64,000 nt of DNA from Candidatus Hydrogenedentota bacterium. Its GTDB lineage: Bacteria; Hydrogenedentota; Hydrogenedentia; Hydrogenedentales; SLHB01. Where the stretch lies: contig JABWCD010000002.1 in the NCBI GenBank assembly GCA_013359265.1, positions 185,230 to 249,229 on the forward strand, read 5' to 3'. Positions 25,320 through 33,790 of this stretch are shown piece after piece (the stretch's first letter is position 1; every line of letters starts with the position of its first letter). The notes beneath the pieces were generated by a model. That model did no database searches and was not told where the DNA came from. It saw only the letters and a list, made by a program, of their open reading frames with translations. The position numbers and the translations under genes were made by a program.

Positions 25320-26378
25320 CTACGCGCGGTAGAGGCTGTGGCCGATTCCCATTGCCTGGCGCACGGCCTCGACGGTCCCCAATGCAACGGGCGTCACTTT
25401 CTTTGCGTTCTCGCGCAAGAAATCGCGCACCGATTCCTCGTTGTTATCCGGCGCATTGAAGCGCTCGATGATCGGCGCATTGAACTTCGAGACATGCTCG
25501 GCCAACGTCGTTTTCAGCGTGCCGTAGAATTTCTCCCCGCGCCGGTATTTGCCCACGAAATCGAGGTAGACCTCCTTCGGCGCGAGCAAGTGGAGCAGGC
25601 GGTATAAAGCGCCAAGGCTCGCCGGCAATAGCGGGATGACGTCGTCCGGTTCGTCAGATTCGGTATCCAGCGGCGCAGGATCCGTGGTCGTCTGCACGCC
25701 CTTTATCTTCTTGAGGGCCGTTGCCGGATCATCGAGCAGATCGAGCGTATTGTTGTCGCTCTTGCCCATCTTTGCCGCGCCGTCCAAACCCGGAAGCCGG
25801 AGCGCATTACGCGACACCGCTTTGGGGATCGTCAGCGTTTCGCCGAAGCGCGAATTGAACTTCTGCGCGATGTCCATCGCCATCTCGACATGTTGGCGCT
25901 GATCGTCGCCGACCGGCACGACGTTCGCCCGGACGATCAAAATGTCCGATGCCATCAACACGGGATAGCCCAATAATCCGAACGAGAGCGGATTGCCCTC
26001 GATGTTCTCGTTTGCGGCGAGCTTGCCCATCTTGTCTTTGTAGGTGGTGCCGCGCTCGAGGAAACCGATGTTCGTGATCATGCCCAACAACAGGCTCAAC
26101 TCCGCCGTGCAGGGCAGGTCGCTTTGGCGGTAGATGACGGACTTTTCCGGGTCCAGCCCGCAGGCCACGTACGTGCGCAACATATCAATGGTTTGCCGAT
26201 AAAAATCGACCCGCTCGGTTATTGTCGTGAGCGCATGGTAGTCCGCGATAAAGTAGTAGCAGCGGTGCCCCTTTTCCTGCAGGTCGAGGAAGGTCTTTAC
26301 CGCCCCGAAATAGTTGCCGTAGTGGAGCCGGCCGGTCGGGCGAATTCCCGACAGTATGATTTCCTGCTTTTGTGACAT
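25320..26378 (-). CDS. trpS: Tryptophanyl-tRNA synthetase
   Basis: The ATG at 26378 gives 352 residues, normal for bacterial TrpS; upstream in-frame sequence does not match the family. The class I signatures are PTGRLHYGNYFGA (the HIGH region) near residue 12 and AAKMGKSDNNT (KMSKS) near 200. The SGIRPTG opening, RQSDLPCTAEL and VPVGDDQRQHVEMA blocks are characteristic of TrpS. It charges tRNA-Trp in the cytosol. It is divergent from the small pseudopilin gene. Confidence 0.97.
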   Translation of the reverse strand: MSQKQEIILSGIRPTGRLHYGNYFGAVKTFLDLQEKGHRCYYFIADYHALTTITERVDFYRQTIDMLRTYVACGLDPEKSVIYRQSDLPCTAELSLLLGMITNIGFLERGTTYKDKMGKLAANENIEGNPLSFGLLGYPVLMASDILIVRANVVPVGDDQRQHVEMAMDIAQKFNSRFGETLTIPKAVSRNALRLPGLDGAAKMGKSDNNTLDLLDDPATALKKIKGVQTTTDPAPLDTESDEPDDVIPLLPASLGALYRLLHLLAPKEVYLDFVGKYRRGEKFYGTLKTTLAEHVSKFNAPIIERFNAPDNNEESVRDFLRENAKKVTPVALGTVEAVRQAMGIGHSLYRA

Positions 26379-26474
26379 GGAGACCCTTAACGCGTTGCTT
26401 TTCTGATACTTGAGATACCGCGGCGCGGAACCCATAGCGTAGCGAATCGGGGGCCGGGCTTTCCAATGATCGCA

Positions 26475-26503
26475 TTGACCATCTGCTGCCATAGTGTTAG
26501 TGT
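26475..26503 (+). promoter_or_regulatory. Possible promoter of the small pseudopilin gene
   Basis: TTGACC (26475-26480), 17 bases, TAGTGT (26498-26503). The -35 is good and the -10 weak. It would give a leader of about 12 bases that still includes GGAGG before the GTG at 26522. Confidence 0.3.
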
Positions 26504-26521
26504 GAATGCGGAGGGTGCGCG

Positions 26522-27154
26522 GTGAAACTACGGGAAAAGAAGGGCTTCTCGCTGGTCGAGACGCTGGTCGTCCTGGCGATCATCCTTATTCTGATGGCGC
26601 TGTACCTCCCCACGCTCGCGAAGGCCATGCGCAAGGCCAAGGAAGTTGCCGGAAAGGAAGCGCTCCGCCAGAGCGCAATAGGCAAATTCGCGGATGTCGC
26701 AAATTCCACCCGCCCGGGCGATTCGCGCCCGGGCCGCGACGAGGCGCGCGATGCGTTTCGGCAGTCGCTCGATATCGGCAAGGGCGACTCGATGATCGTG
26801 AGCGAACTGCTCTACGTCGTGAGGAGTGACGACGAGTTCCGGGCGTACTACCACACGCTGCTCAACCCGGACAACAACGAACCGCTCACCTATTCCGATG
26901 GGGGCAGTCTCAACGCGTACGACGAATTCGGTGCGCTCCACGTGCTGGAGCGAACAGAGGTTCTGGACTACCGCGGGGCAACGTACGTCATGGCGTGGGA
27001 ATTCATCTCGACCAACCTCGGAGAAACCTCGAGCGGGACGCTCGGCGGCACCGTACTCTATTCGGACGGTCACACCAACTACGTGCGTTATCCCGACGAA
27101 TTTCCCATGACACGCACCGTCGCCGAATTGTCCCACGCGTTTGTGGCGGGTTAG
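26522..27154 (+). CDS. Prepilin-type N-terminal domain protein
   Basis: A GTG start follows GCGGAGGG by 7 bases; 210 residues. KLREKKG/FSLVETLVVLAII is a type IV prepilin cleavage site (Gly before Phe, Glu at +5) followed by a hydrophobic helix. The soluble part is short and mostly polar; a GGTVLYSDGHTNYVRYPDEFP stretch near the C-terminus is a reduced version of the x-D-G-H element seen in the H-X9-DG proteins of this window. It is probably exported and held in the inner membrane or a pseudopilus; no partner secretion genes are nearby. Confidence 0.85.
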   Translation: MKLREKKGFSLVETLVVLAIILILMALYLPTLAKAMRKAKEVAGKEALRQSAIGKFADVANSTRPGDSRPGRDEARDAFRQSLDIGKGDSMIVSELLYVVRSDDEFRAYYHTLLNPDNNEPLTYSDGGSLNAYDEFGALHVLERTEVLDYRGATYVMAWEFISTNLGETSSGTLGGTVLYSDGHTNYVRYPDEFPMTRTVAELSHAFVAG

Positions 27155-27336
27155 CAGGCAGCCATTCGTCCCGCGGCGCGCACTTTCTTGCCTCGCGCGT
27201 CCGCCGCAACTACTATTCATCTAATCGTCCATTGCCTTTCCGGACGAGTGCGCAATCGGTGGCCGAGTACGGAAATGCAGCCAACGTCGCGCGGTCGCGG
27301 GTGGAAACGTCGAGTAACCTCTAAGGAACGCTGCGT

Positions 27337-29130
27337 CTGTCTGAAAACTCGCCAGAAGTCGAATACCGGCGCCGGCTCGCCGCGCGCACGGAAACGGCGC
27401 GCGCACTCGAACGGCGCGACAACCTGATCTCCAACCTCCGCCTGCTTGTCTTTCTCATTGGAATCGCCGTCGCGTGGGCGTCATGGTGGATGCAATGGTT
27501 TGCGTGGTACTGGGTTGCCGCGCCGGTCCTCGTGTTCGCCGCGCTCGCCGTAGCGCACGACGCTGCCATTCGCTCGCTGAAGCGCGCGCGGCTCGCCATT
27601 GCGCATTACGACCGTTGCATCGCCCGCGTGAACGACCGATGGGCCGGCGCCGGCCGGCGCGGCGACGACTTGCAGCCTGCAAACCATCCTTATGCCGTGG
27701 ACCTCGATATTTTCGGCGCCGGTTCGCTATTCGAGCTGCTGTGCACGGCGCGTACGCGCGCAGGCGAGCAGGTGCTCGCGGCGTGGCTCACAGCGCCCGC
27801 AGCAGTCGAAACGGTCCGCGCGCGCCAGGACGCGCTCGCCGAACTGCGCGATGGGCTCGACCTGCGCGAAGACCTCGCGTTGCTGGGTGCGGATGTCGAC
27901 TCGGGCGTATTGCCGGACGTGCTCGTGAAATGGGCGACCGCTCCCCAGAACTTCTCATCGAGCGGGCTGCGCGTTATCGCGGTGGTCGTCGGCGCGTTGA
28001 ACGTGCTCGCCTTAATTGCGTGGCCTGTTTTCGGAATTGGGCCGGGACTTTTCATGCTCGGTTTGATAGCCGCGGTCCTGCTCACGCGCTTCGCCGGTGG
28101 CGCCGCGGTGAAGCGGGTTGTCGAAGCGATCGACGAACCCGGCCGCGAACTTGCCCTGCTCGCCAAGGTCCTCGCCCGGCTCGAACAAGAACGGTTCGAA
28201 CACGGCCGGTTGCGCGACTTGCACGCGGACATTACCGCGAACGGTGCTCGCGCGTCCGTGTGCATCGGGCGCCTGCACAAGCTCCTCTCCGCGTTCGAGT
28301 CGCGCAACAACCAACTCTTCGCCGTCATTGCGCTGATGCTGATGTGGGACGTTCACTTCGCGTATGCGTTCGAAGCATGGCGCCGGCGTTACGGCGCAAA
28401 CGTAAAGAAATGGCTCGACGCCGTCGGTGAACTTGAAGCGCTGTGTTCGCTCGCCGCGTACCATTACGAGCGGCCGAACGATCCCTTCCCCGAAATCGTC
28501 GAGTCCGAAACCGTATTCGACGGCGCCGAAATCGGGCATCCGCTGATTACGTCAAACAAATGCGTTCGTAACACCGTGCGACTCGACAAGACAACACGCC
28601 TGTTCATCGTCAGCGGTTCCAACATGAGCGGCAAGAGCACGCTGCTCCGCACGGTCGGCATCAATGCCGTCCTCGCGCTGGCGGGCGCGCCGGTTCGCGC
28701 GACGTCGCTGCGCGTATCGCCGTTGGCGATTGGCGCGACACTGCGCGTGCAGGACTCGATCCAGTCCGGCGATTCCCGGTTCTACGCCGAGATTCGCCGC
28801 CTGCACCAACTCTCCCGAATTGCGCGCGAGCCGCTGCCGCTATTGTTTCTGCTCGACGAAATCTTGCACGGAACGAATTCGCACGACCGCAAGATTGGCG
28901 CGGAAGCCGTGATCCGCAGCTTTCTCGGCGCAGGCGCAATAGGACTCGTCACCACGCACGACCTCGCCCTGACGCAGGCCGTCGATGCTTTCGCGCCGTA
29001 TGCCATAAACGTGCACTTCGAGGATCACATCGAAGACGGCAAGCTCGCCTTCGATTACACCATGCGCCCGGGAGTCGTACAAAAGAGCAACGCGCTGGAG
29101 CTGATGCGGAGGATTGGATTGGACGTCTGA
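27337..29130 (+). CDS. MutS-like ATPase with N-terminal membrane helices, apparent CTG start
   Basis: The frame shows convincing protein (ENSPEVEYRRRLAARTETA, then SNLRLLVFLIGIAVAW) upstream of the first ATG at 27490, back to a TAA at 27322. No ATG, GTG or TTG lies in that stretch. CTG at 27337 has AAGGA 9 bases upstream and is the best start, giving 597 residues. Two membrane helices fall at about 35-80 and another pair near 225. The C-terminus is a MutS domain V ATPase: Walker A GSNMSGKSTLL, Q-loop RVQDSIQSGDSRFYAE, Walker B LLFLLDEILHGTNS and TTHDLAL. The mismatch-recognition domain is absent, so a role other than classical repair is likely. A sequencing error near the start cannot be excluded. 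Confidence 0.82.
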   Translation: MSENSPEVEYRRRLAARTETARALERRDNLISNLRLLVFLIGIAVAWASWWMQWFAWYWVAAPVLVFAALAVAHDAAIRSLKRARLAIAHYDRCIARVNDRWAGAGRRGDDLQPANHPYAVDLDIFGAGSLFELLCTARTRAGEQVLAAWLTAPAAVETVRARQDALAELRDGLDLREDLALLGADVDSGVLPDVLVKWATAPQNFSSSGLRVIAVVVGALNVLALIAWPVFGIGPGLFMLGLIAAVLLTRFAGGAAVKRVVEAIDEPGRELALLAKVLARLEQERFEHGRLRDLHADITANGARASVCIGRLHKLLSAFESRNNQLFAVIALMLMWDVHFAYAFEAWRRRYGANVKKWLDAVGELEALCSLAAYHYERPNDPFPEIVESETVFDGAEIGHPLITSNKCVRNTVRLDKTTRLFIVSGSNMSGKSTLLRTVGINAVLALAGAPVRATSLRVSPLAIGATLRVQDSIQSGDSRFYAEIRRLHQLSRIAREPLPLLFLLDEILHGTNSHDRKIGAEAVIRSFLGAGAIGLVTTHDLALTQAVDAFAPYAINVHFEDHIEDGKLAFDYTMRPGVVQKSNALELMRRIGLDV

Positions 29131-29207
29131 TATCCACCGCGAGTCCGGCGCATACCGGAATTGGGTCCTGTCGAAGCCAACGGTTTACACCGGGAGGTAA
29201 CATCGCC

Positions 29208-31568
29208 ATGGAATGGAAACGCCGCGACTGGTTTAAGCAATTGGGTTCCGCATTCGCGTGGCTCGCGCTGCCGGCCTCCGCGGGCGCCGCGACAGAACCC
29301 GAAACGCTGCCCATCGCAACGGTCCCTCCGCCGGATCCCGGCACGATCCGCCAATCGTACGAACTCGTTGTGGTTGGCGGGGGTATCGCCGGCACCTCGG
29401 CTGCGATCAGCGCCGCGCGCAACGGCGTGAAAGTCGCGCTGGTGCACGAGCGCTCTATGCTCGGTGGCAACTCTTCGAGCGAGGTAAAGCTCTACCCCGA
29501 GAATGGCGCCGGCCACCAGCCGTGGATCAAGGAAGGCGGCATCCACGAGGAGTTCCACACGGAAGAACGCGTGCGCAATCACCAGGACTACAAAGAAGGC
29601 ACGATGAACTGCCACTGGGACCTTGTGCTCTACGAGTGGGCGATTCGCGAGCCGAACCTCACGCTCTTTCTCAATACGCACATGCACCGCGCCGTTATGG
29701 ATGCCGCGAACCGCATTCGCGGTGTGTACTGCATTCAACTCGGCACGGAGAAGACGTACGAGCTCGAAGCGCCGCTATTTATCGACGCGACCGGCGACGG
29801 CGTGCTCGGGCACCGCGCGGGTGCGGACTACCGCTGGGGCCGCGAGGCGAAGAGCGAATTCGGCGAGGCCCTCGCGCCGGACGTGGCCGACGAAAAGCTC
29901 ATGGGCAACACACTGTTCTTCCGCGCGGTGGATACCGGCAACCCCGTGCCATTCAAATTGCCCGAGTGGGCCGTGTCATTCGATACCGAAGCCGACCTCA
30001 CTTCGCGCAATCACAGCTACCTCGAAGGCGGTTACTGGTGGATCGAAGTCGGTGCGCCCTGGCACCCGATCAAGGACAACAATGCGATCACGCACGAAGC
30101 GTTGCGCCAACTGCTCGGCGTGTGGGACCACATCAAGAACAAGGGCGATCACGGAGCGGAAAACTATGGCCTCGAGTTTGCCGGCTTTTGGCCGTACAAG
30201 CGCGAGTGCCGGCGCATCCTCGGCGACTTCGTGATGACGCAACAACATGTGCAGGACCCGCAACCGTTGCCGGATTCCGTCGCATACGGCGTATGGGGCA
30301 TCGACATTCACGTGCAGGGAGGCATCCTCGCGCGCAGCGAACGCCCGTATCCGCCGCCCGGATTGGACACCGAATGGGAAGCGCGCGGCACGATGGTCTA
30401 CGGCATCCCGCTGCGCTCGCTCTATTCGCGCAATATCGAAAACCTCATGATGGCCGGCCGGCCCATCAGCGGCAGTTACGTCGCCTTTTCGTCATCGCGA
30501 GTCTTGTCGACCGGCAGCATCGTCGGTCAAGCCACCGGCATTGCTGCTGCCCTGTGCAGGAAACACAAGGCGACCCCGCGCCAAATCGCGAACGATCACG
30601 CGCACGAATGTCAGCAGCTTATCCTGCGCCAAGGTGGGCACATTCCGGGCGTAAAGAACGAAGACAAGGCCGATCTCGCGCGCCGCGCCCGCGTGACTGC
30701 GAGCAGCGAAGCGGCATTGGCGTTTCCGCAGGGCAAGGACGCAACCGAACTCGCCATGCCTCTCGCGCAGATATTCCCCGTGACCGCGCGGCGGCTCGAT
30801 CGTGTCGAATTGTATCTGGAATCGAAACTGGACCGCGACGTCTCCGTGACCCTTGGACTGAGCGAGGCGCCCGCGGTGTGGGACTTCCGAAGCAGCGGTG
30901 ACGTCGCCCAGGCGGGCGCGGTTGTTCGCGCGAAATCGAGTGGTTGGGTGCTGTTCAATTTTGGCGCCCGCGTGCGTCCGAATCGGTTGCACTTCGTCCA
31001 CACCAACAGCCAGGATGGCGTTTCTTGGCGGGTGCATTCCGAAAACGAAATCGATCTCGCGAATCGTTGCCCCGTCGGCGTGACCGCGGGCAGCCTACCC
31101 TCGGGAACCCGGTGGCGCCCGTACACCAACGGACGTACCTTCGCCATGCGCGTCGCGCCCGGCAGTCTTCCGTACACGGCGCAAAACGTCGTGCGTGGCA
31201 CGAACCGGCCCGACGACTGGACCAACATCTGGATTTCCGACGCGGACAAGGGGGTTCCCGCGTGGATCGAATTGCGCTGGCCGCGCCGCGTAGCGTTCAA
31301 TACGATCGAAATTACGTTTGACACCAACGCGAATCGCCGTGTGACCTTGCCGCTGTTCCGCTATCCCGAGTGCGTCAAGAATTACCAACTCGACGTCGGC
31401 GATGGGACAACGTGGAAACAAGTTGCGAACGTCGAAGGCAACTACGACCGCCGCCGCGTGCACCGTTTCGATCGCGTGACCGCCGATCGGTTGCGGCTCA
31501 ACGTGCTCGCGACGAACGGCGTCCCCAACGCGCGCGTGTACGAAGTTCGTGTGTATGATGAAGCGTAG
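29208..31568 (+). CDS. Tat-exported FAD-dependent oxidoreductase
   Basis: 786 residues; GGGAGG precedes the ATG. The N-terminus KRRDWFKQLGSAFAWLALPASAGA is a Tat-like signal. Residues 50-75 form an FAD-binding Rossmann strand (ELVVVGGGIAGTSAAISAA), followed by GGNSSSE, the opening typical of the FAD_oxidored family (PF12831). IDATGDGVLGHRAG and a late ARPISGSYVAFSS-like block (GRPISGS) complete the cofactor site. From about residue 500 to the end come two beta-sandwich regions like discoidin (F5/8 C) carbohydrate-binding modules. It probably oxidises or modifies a sugar or sugar-linked substrate in the periplasm; substrate unknown. Confidence 0.88.
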   Translation: MEWKRRDWFKQLGSAFAWLALPASAGAATEPETLPIATVPPPDPGTIRQSYELVVVGGGIAGTSAAISAARNGVKVALVHERSMLGGNSSSEVKLYPENGAGHQPWIKEGGIHEEFHTEERVRNHQDYKEGTMNCHWDLVLYEWAIREPNLTLFLNTHMHRAVMDAANRIRGVYCIQLGTEKTYELEAPLFIDATGDGVLGHRAGADYRWGREAKSEFGEALAPDVADEKLMGNTLFFRAVDTGNPVPFKLPEWAVSFDTEADLTSRNHSYLEGGYWWIEVGAPWHPIKDNNAITHEALRQLLGVWDHIKNKGDHGAENYGLEFAGFWPYKRECRRILGDFVMTQQHVQDPQPLPDSVAYGVWGIDIHVQGGILARSERPYPPPGLDTEWEARGTMVYGIPLRSLYSRNIENLMMAGRPISGSYVAFSSSRVLSTGSIVGQATGIAAALCRKHKATPRQIANDHAHECQQLILRQGGHIPGVKNEDKADLARRARVTASSEAALAFPQGKDATELAMPLAQIFPVTARRLDRVELYLESKLDRDVSVTLGLSEAPAVWDFRSSGDVAQAGAVVRAKSSGWVLFNFGARVRPNRLHFVHTNSQDGVSWRVHSENEIDLANRCPVGVTAGSLPSGTRWRPYTNGRTFAMRVAPGSLPYTAQNVVRGTNRPDDWTNIWISDADKGVPAWIELRWPRRVAFNTIEITFDTNANRRVTLPLFRYPECVKNYQLDVGDGTTWKQVANVEGNYDRRRVHRFDRVTADRLRLNVLATNGVPNARVYEVRVYDEA

Positions 31569-31671
31569 ACTTGCGTTGCGTCGTTTCGCATTTTTACGTT
31601 GCGATTCGCCGCGCGTCGTGGTATCGTTCCCGAAGTAAGGATCGTGTGGGTTGCTGACTCGCGGGGGTTGC

Positions 31672-31908
31672 ATGGTGCCTTCCAAGCTGGCCGAAGAGGT
31701 CGCGCAAAAAATAAAGTCGTTGCCGAGCGAAAAACAGCGGGAAGTTCTGAAGTCGATTGAAACATTCGTCGCCGAGGCGACCCGTGAGACCCCGCGCAAA
31801 TACACCGGCGCGGGGTGGGCAAACGCCGTGACCGTCAGCGACTCCGACGAGCAGCGGCCCAACGTCTGGCGCTTCACCGCCGGCCCGCGCCCAAACCCCT
31901 TCGAATAG
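31672..31908 (+). CDS. Small protein resembling DUF2281-type antitoxins
   Basis: A 78-residue frame from an ATG preceded by GGGGG. The N-terminal half (KLAEEVAQKIKSLPSEKQREVLKSIETF) is a helical pair with an LP-x-E-K-Q-R-E-V-L core similar to small proteins paired with PIN or RelE toxins. The C-terminal half is polar and ends PRPNPFE. No toxin gene is adjacent. Function unknown. Confidence 0.55.
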   Translation: MVPSKLAEEVAQKIKSLPSEKQREVLKSIETFVAEATRETPRKYTGAGWANAVTVSDSDEQRPNVWRFTAGPRPNPFE

Positions 31909-31944
31909 ACGGGCGCAGCCGCCGCTGCTCGCGCCGCTCTCCCG

Positions 31945-32448
31945 TCACTCGAGCATATGCTCGACTGCTTCCTCGTGCGATGGCTCGAGTTCCTTGTGAC
32001 GATTGAGAATGCGCGCGCACGCGTTCCACCGCAGGAGGGACTCGTCGTTGCCCTCCGGCTTAATCGCTTCCGCCCGCTCGTAGTACTCCATCGCGTGCCG
32101 GAACCACTCGTACGCGGCGAACCGATCGCCCATCGCGCCACGGCGGAAATGCGCCTTGGCGCGGCGCTCGCAAATGACCCCGTGGTAATAGAGCTTCTTG
32201 TAGTCGTCGTCCAAACGCAAGAGGACTTTCGTGGCGTCTGTCACTACGCTTGGGCGCGTATGCCCCTCGAACTGGTCGGTTAACGCCAGCAACAGCACGA
32301 CGAGTGCGCGCTGGTTATCCTCGTCGACGTCAAGCACGTCGAGGCAAATGCTTTCGGCCTCGGACGGTTCGTCCAGCAGCCGGTACCGCTCGGCCCGATC
32401 GAGCGCGGCGGGTACCGACTCCGGTGAGATGGGCTTCAACTCGAACAT
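31945..32448 (-). CDS. TPR-like protein downstream of sdhB
   Basis: A strong AAGGAGG site precedes the ATG at 32448; 167 residues. The sequence is a set of helical pairs (RYRLLDEPSEAESICLDVL, NQRALVVLLLALTDQF, FRHAMEYYERAEAIKPEGND) with the spacing of TPR repeats. The gene starts 23 bases after sdhB and is the last gene of the sdh cluster. A scaffolding or assembly role for the complex is possible but not shown. Confidence 0.75.
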   Translation of the reverse strand: MFELKPISPESVPAALDRAERYRLLDEPSEAESICLDVLDVDEDNQRALVVLLLALTDQFEGHTRPSVVTDATKVLLRLDDDYKKLYYHGVICERRAKAHFRRGAMGDRFAAYEWFRHAMEYYERAEAIKPEGNDESLLRWNACARILNRHKELEPSHEEAVEHMLE

Positions 32449-32471
32449 ACCGGCCTCCTTTCCGCGCGGCG

Positions 32472-33233
32472 CTACGCCTCGGCGCTCCGAAACATCGACT
32501 TCACAGCATTCCACACCCACACGAGGGGATCGTAATACCGGTCGACGACGCGCTCTTTCAGCGGGATGATGGCGTTGTCCGTAATCGTAATGTGTTCCGG
32601 GCAGACTTTCGTGCAGCATTTCGTGATGTTGCAATAGCCGATGCCGTGCGCGTTGCTCAGATCTTCGACCCGGGCCTCGACGTCCAACGGGTGCATCTCG
32701 AGCGCGGCGGCGTACACGAGAAAACGCGGGCCGATGAATTCGTCGTGCAAGTGGTGTTCGCGCAACACGTGGCACACGTCCTGACACAGGAAGCATTCGA
32801 TACACTTGCGGAACTCCTGGACGCGATCGACGTCTTCCTGCTGCATTCGCCAGGTGCCGTCCGGCGCGTCGGGCTTGCGCGGTTTGAACGGTTTGATCTT
32901 TTTCTTGACGGAGAAGTTCCAGGAAACGTCCGTCACGAGGTCCTTTATGACGGGGAAGGCTTTCATCGGCTCGATGGTGACGGGCTTATCCGGGGGCAGA
33001 TCGCTAATGCGGGTCATGCACATCAGGCGCGGCTTGCCGTTGATCTCCGCGGAGCACGAGCCACACTTGCCCGCCTTGCAGTTCCATCGCACGGCAAGGT
33101 CGTTCGCTTGCTCCGCCTGAATTCCGTGCACCGCATCCAGGACCACCATGCCTTCGGTGATCTCCGTGGCGTAATCACACAGCTTCCCGCCCGATGCGTC
33201 ACCCCGCCAGATACGAAAGGTCGTTTTTGACAT
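32472..33233 (-). CDS. sdhB: Succinate dehydrogenase/fumarate reductase iron-sulfur subunit
   Basis: 253 residues from the ATG at 33233 (a GTG 30 bases upstream has no site). The N-terminal 2Fe-2S domain has C52, C57, C60 and C72 in WNCKAGKCGSC...LMC. The C-terminal half has the CIECFLCQDVC and CNITKCCTKVCPEH clusters for the 4Fe-4S and 3Fe-4S centres. It passes electrons from the flavoprotein to quinone. A toxin-antitoxin pair separates it from sdhA, yet all genes keep the same direction. Confidence 0.94.
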   Translation of the reverse strand: MSKTTFRIWRGDASGGKLCDYATEITEGMVVLDAVHGIQAEQANDLAVRWNCKAGKCGSCSAEINGKPRLMCMTRISDLPPDKPVTIEPMKAFPVIKDLVTDVSWNFSVKKKIKPFKPRKPDAPDGTWRMQQEDVDRVQEFRKCIECFLCQDVCHVLREHHLHDEFIGPRFLVYAAALEMHPLDVEARVEDLSNAHGIGYCNITKCCTKVCPEHITITDNAIIPLKERVVDRYYDPLVWVWNAVKSMFRSAEA

Positions 33234-33290
33234 AAGAGAAGTATTCCCCGGATTTAGGAACACCGACCGCCAATAAATAGCTCGCTAACG

Positions 33291-33545
33291 TCAGTAAACG
33301 TCTCCACGCGGACCGATTCGAACGATACGTATCACGTTGTCGCGCTCGTTCACATCGTAAATGACTCGGTATTGGCCAACCCTCATTCTCCAAAATCCTC
33401 GTAATTCCCCGTGCAAAGGTGCCGTGCCCTCCGGAAAGGGATCGGATTCTAGTCGCTTAAACACGTCCTCGAGCCGCTTCGCAACGGTCGCGTCAACCGA
33501 TGCGTAGTATCGCCGCGCCTGCCGCGAGAGAAGGACCTCAAACAT
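33291..33545 (-). CDS. RelE/ParE-family toxin
   Basis: 84 residues with the RelE fold: FEVLLSRQARRYYASVD opening, RLEDVFKRLESDPFP helix, LHGELRGFWRMRVGQYRVIYDV core and IVRIGPRGDVY end. The R-x-R-V-G-Q-Y-R-V-I-Y block is the typical ribosome-dependent mRNA interferase strand. Its ATG overlaps the end of the antitoxin gene by 8 bases. The pair lies between sdhA and sdhB. Confidence 0.88.
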   Translation of the reverse strand: MFEVLLSRQARRYYASVDATVAKRLEDVFKRLESDPFPEGTAPLHGELRGFWRMRVGQYRVIYDVNERDNVIRIVRIGPRGDVY

Positions 33546-33726
33546 CGCGCCGAACTTCGCGCCAATTCACCCAGTCTTCCAAGGAAGCTAGTTCCTTTAT
33601 TTCCCTGATCTCTTCTGGAGAGAAATACTCGTCATCGAGCAATTCCAATATGGCGCGAAGCTTTGTCGCATCGGCCAAATCGACCACCTTGTGTGCGTAC
33701 TCACGAATACGCGTGTCCGAGCTCAT
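33538..33726 (-). CDS. Antitoxin partner of the RelE-family toxin
   Basis: An ATG at 33726 with GGAGG 6 bases upstream gives 62 residues; a GTG 12 bases earlier overlaps the site. It is acidic and helical (DATKLRAILELLDDEYFSPEEIREIKELASLEDW), as expected of an antitoxin that wraps around RelE. No clear DNA-binding motif is visible, though the N-terminal third could be one. It is translationally coupled to the toxin gene. Confidence 0.8.
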   Translation of the reverse strand: MSSDTRIREYAHKVVDLADATKLRAILELLDDEYFSPEEIREIKELASLEDWVNWREVRRDV

Positions 33727-33790
33727 GGCTACCTCCACATCCTGTACGGTGATTCAAAACGCGACAGTTCCGAATCCCGATTAAGTCCTC

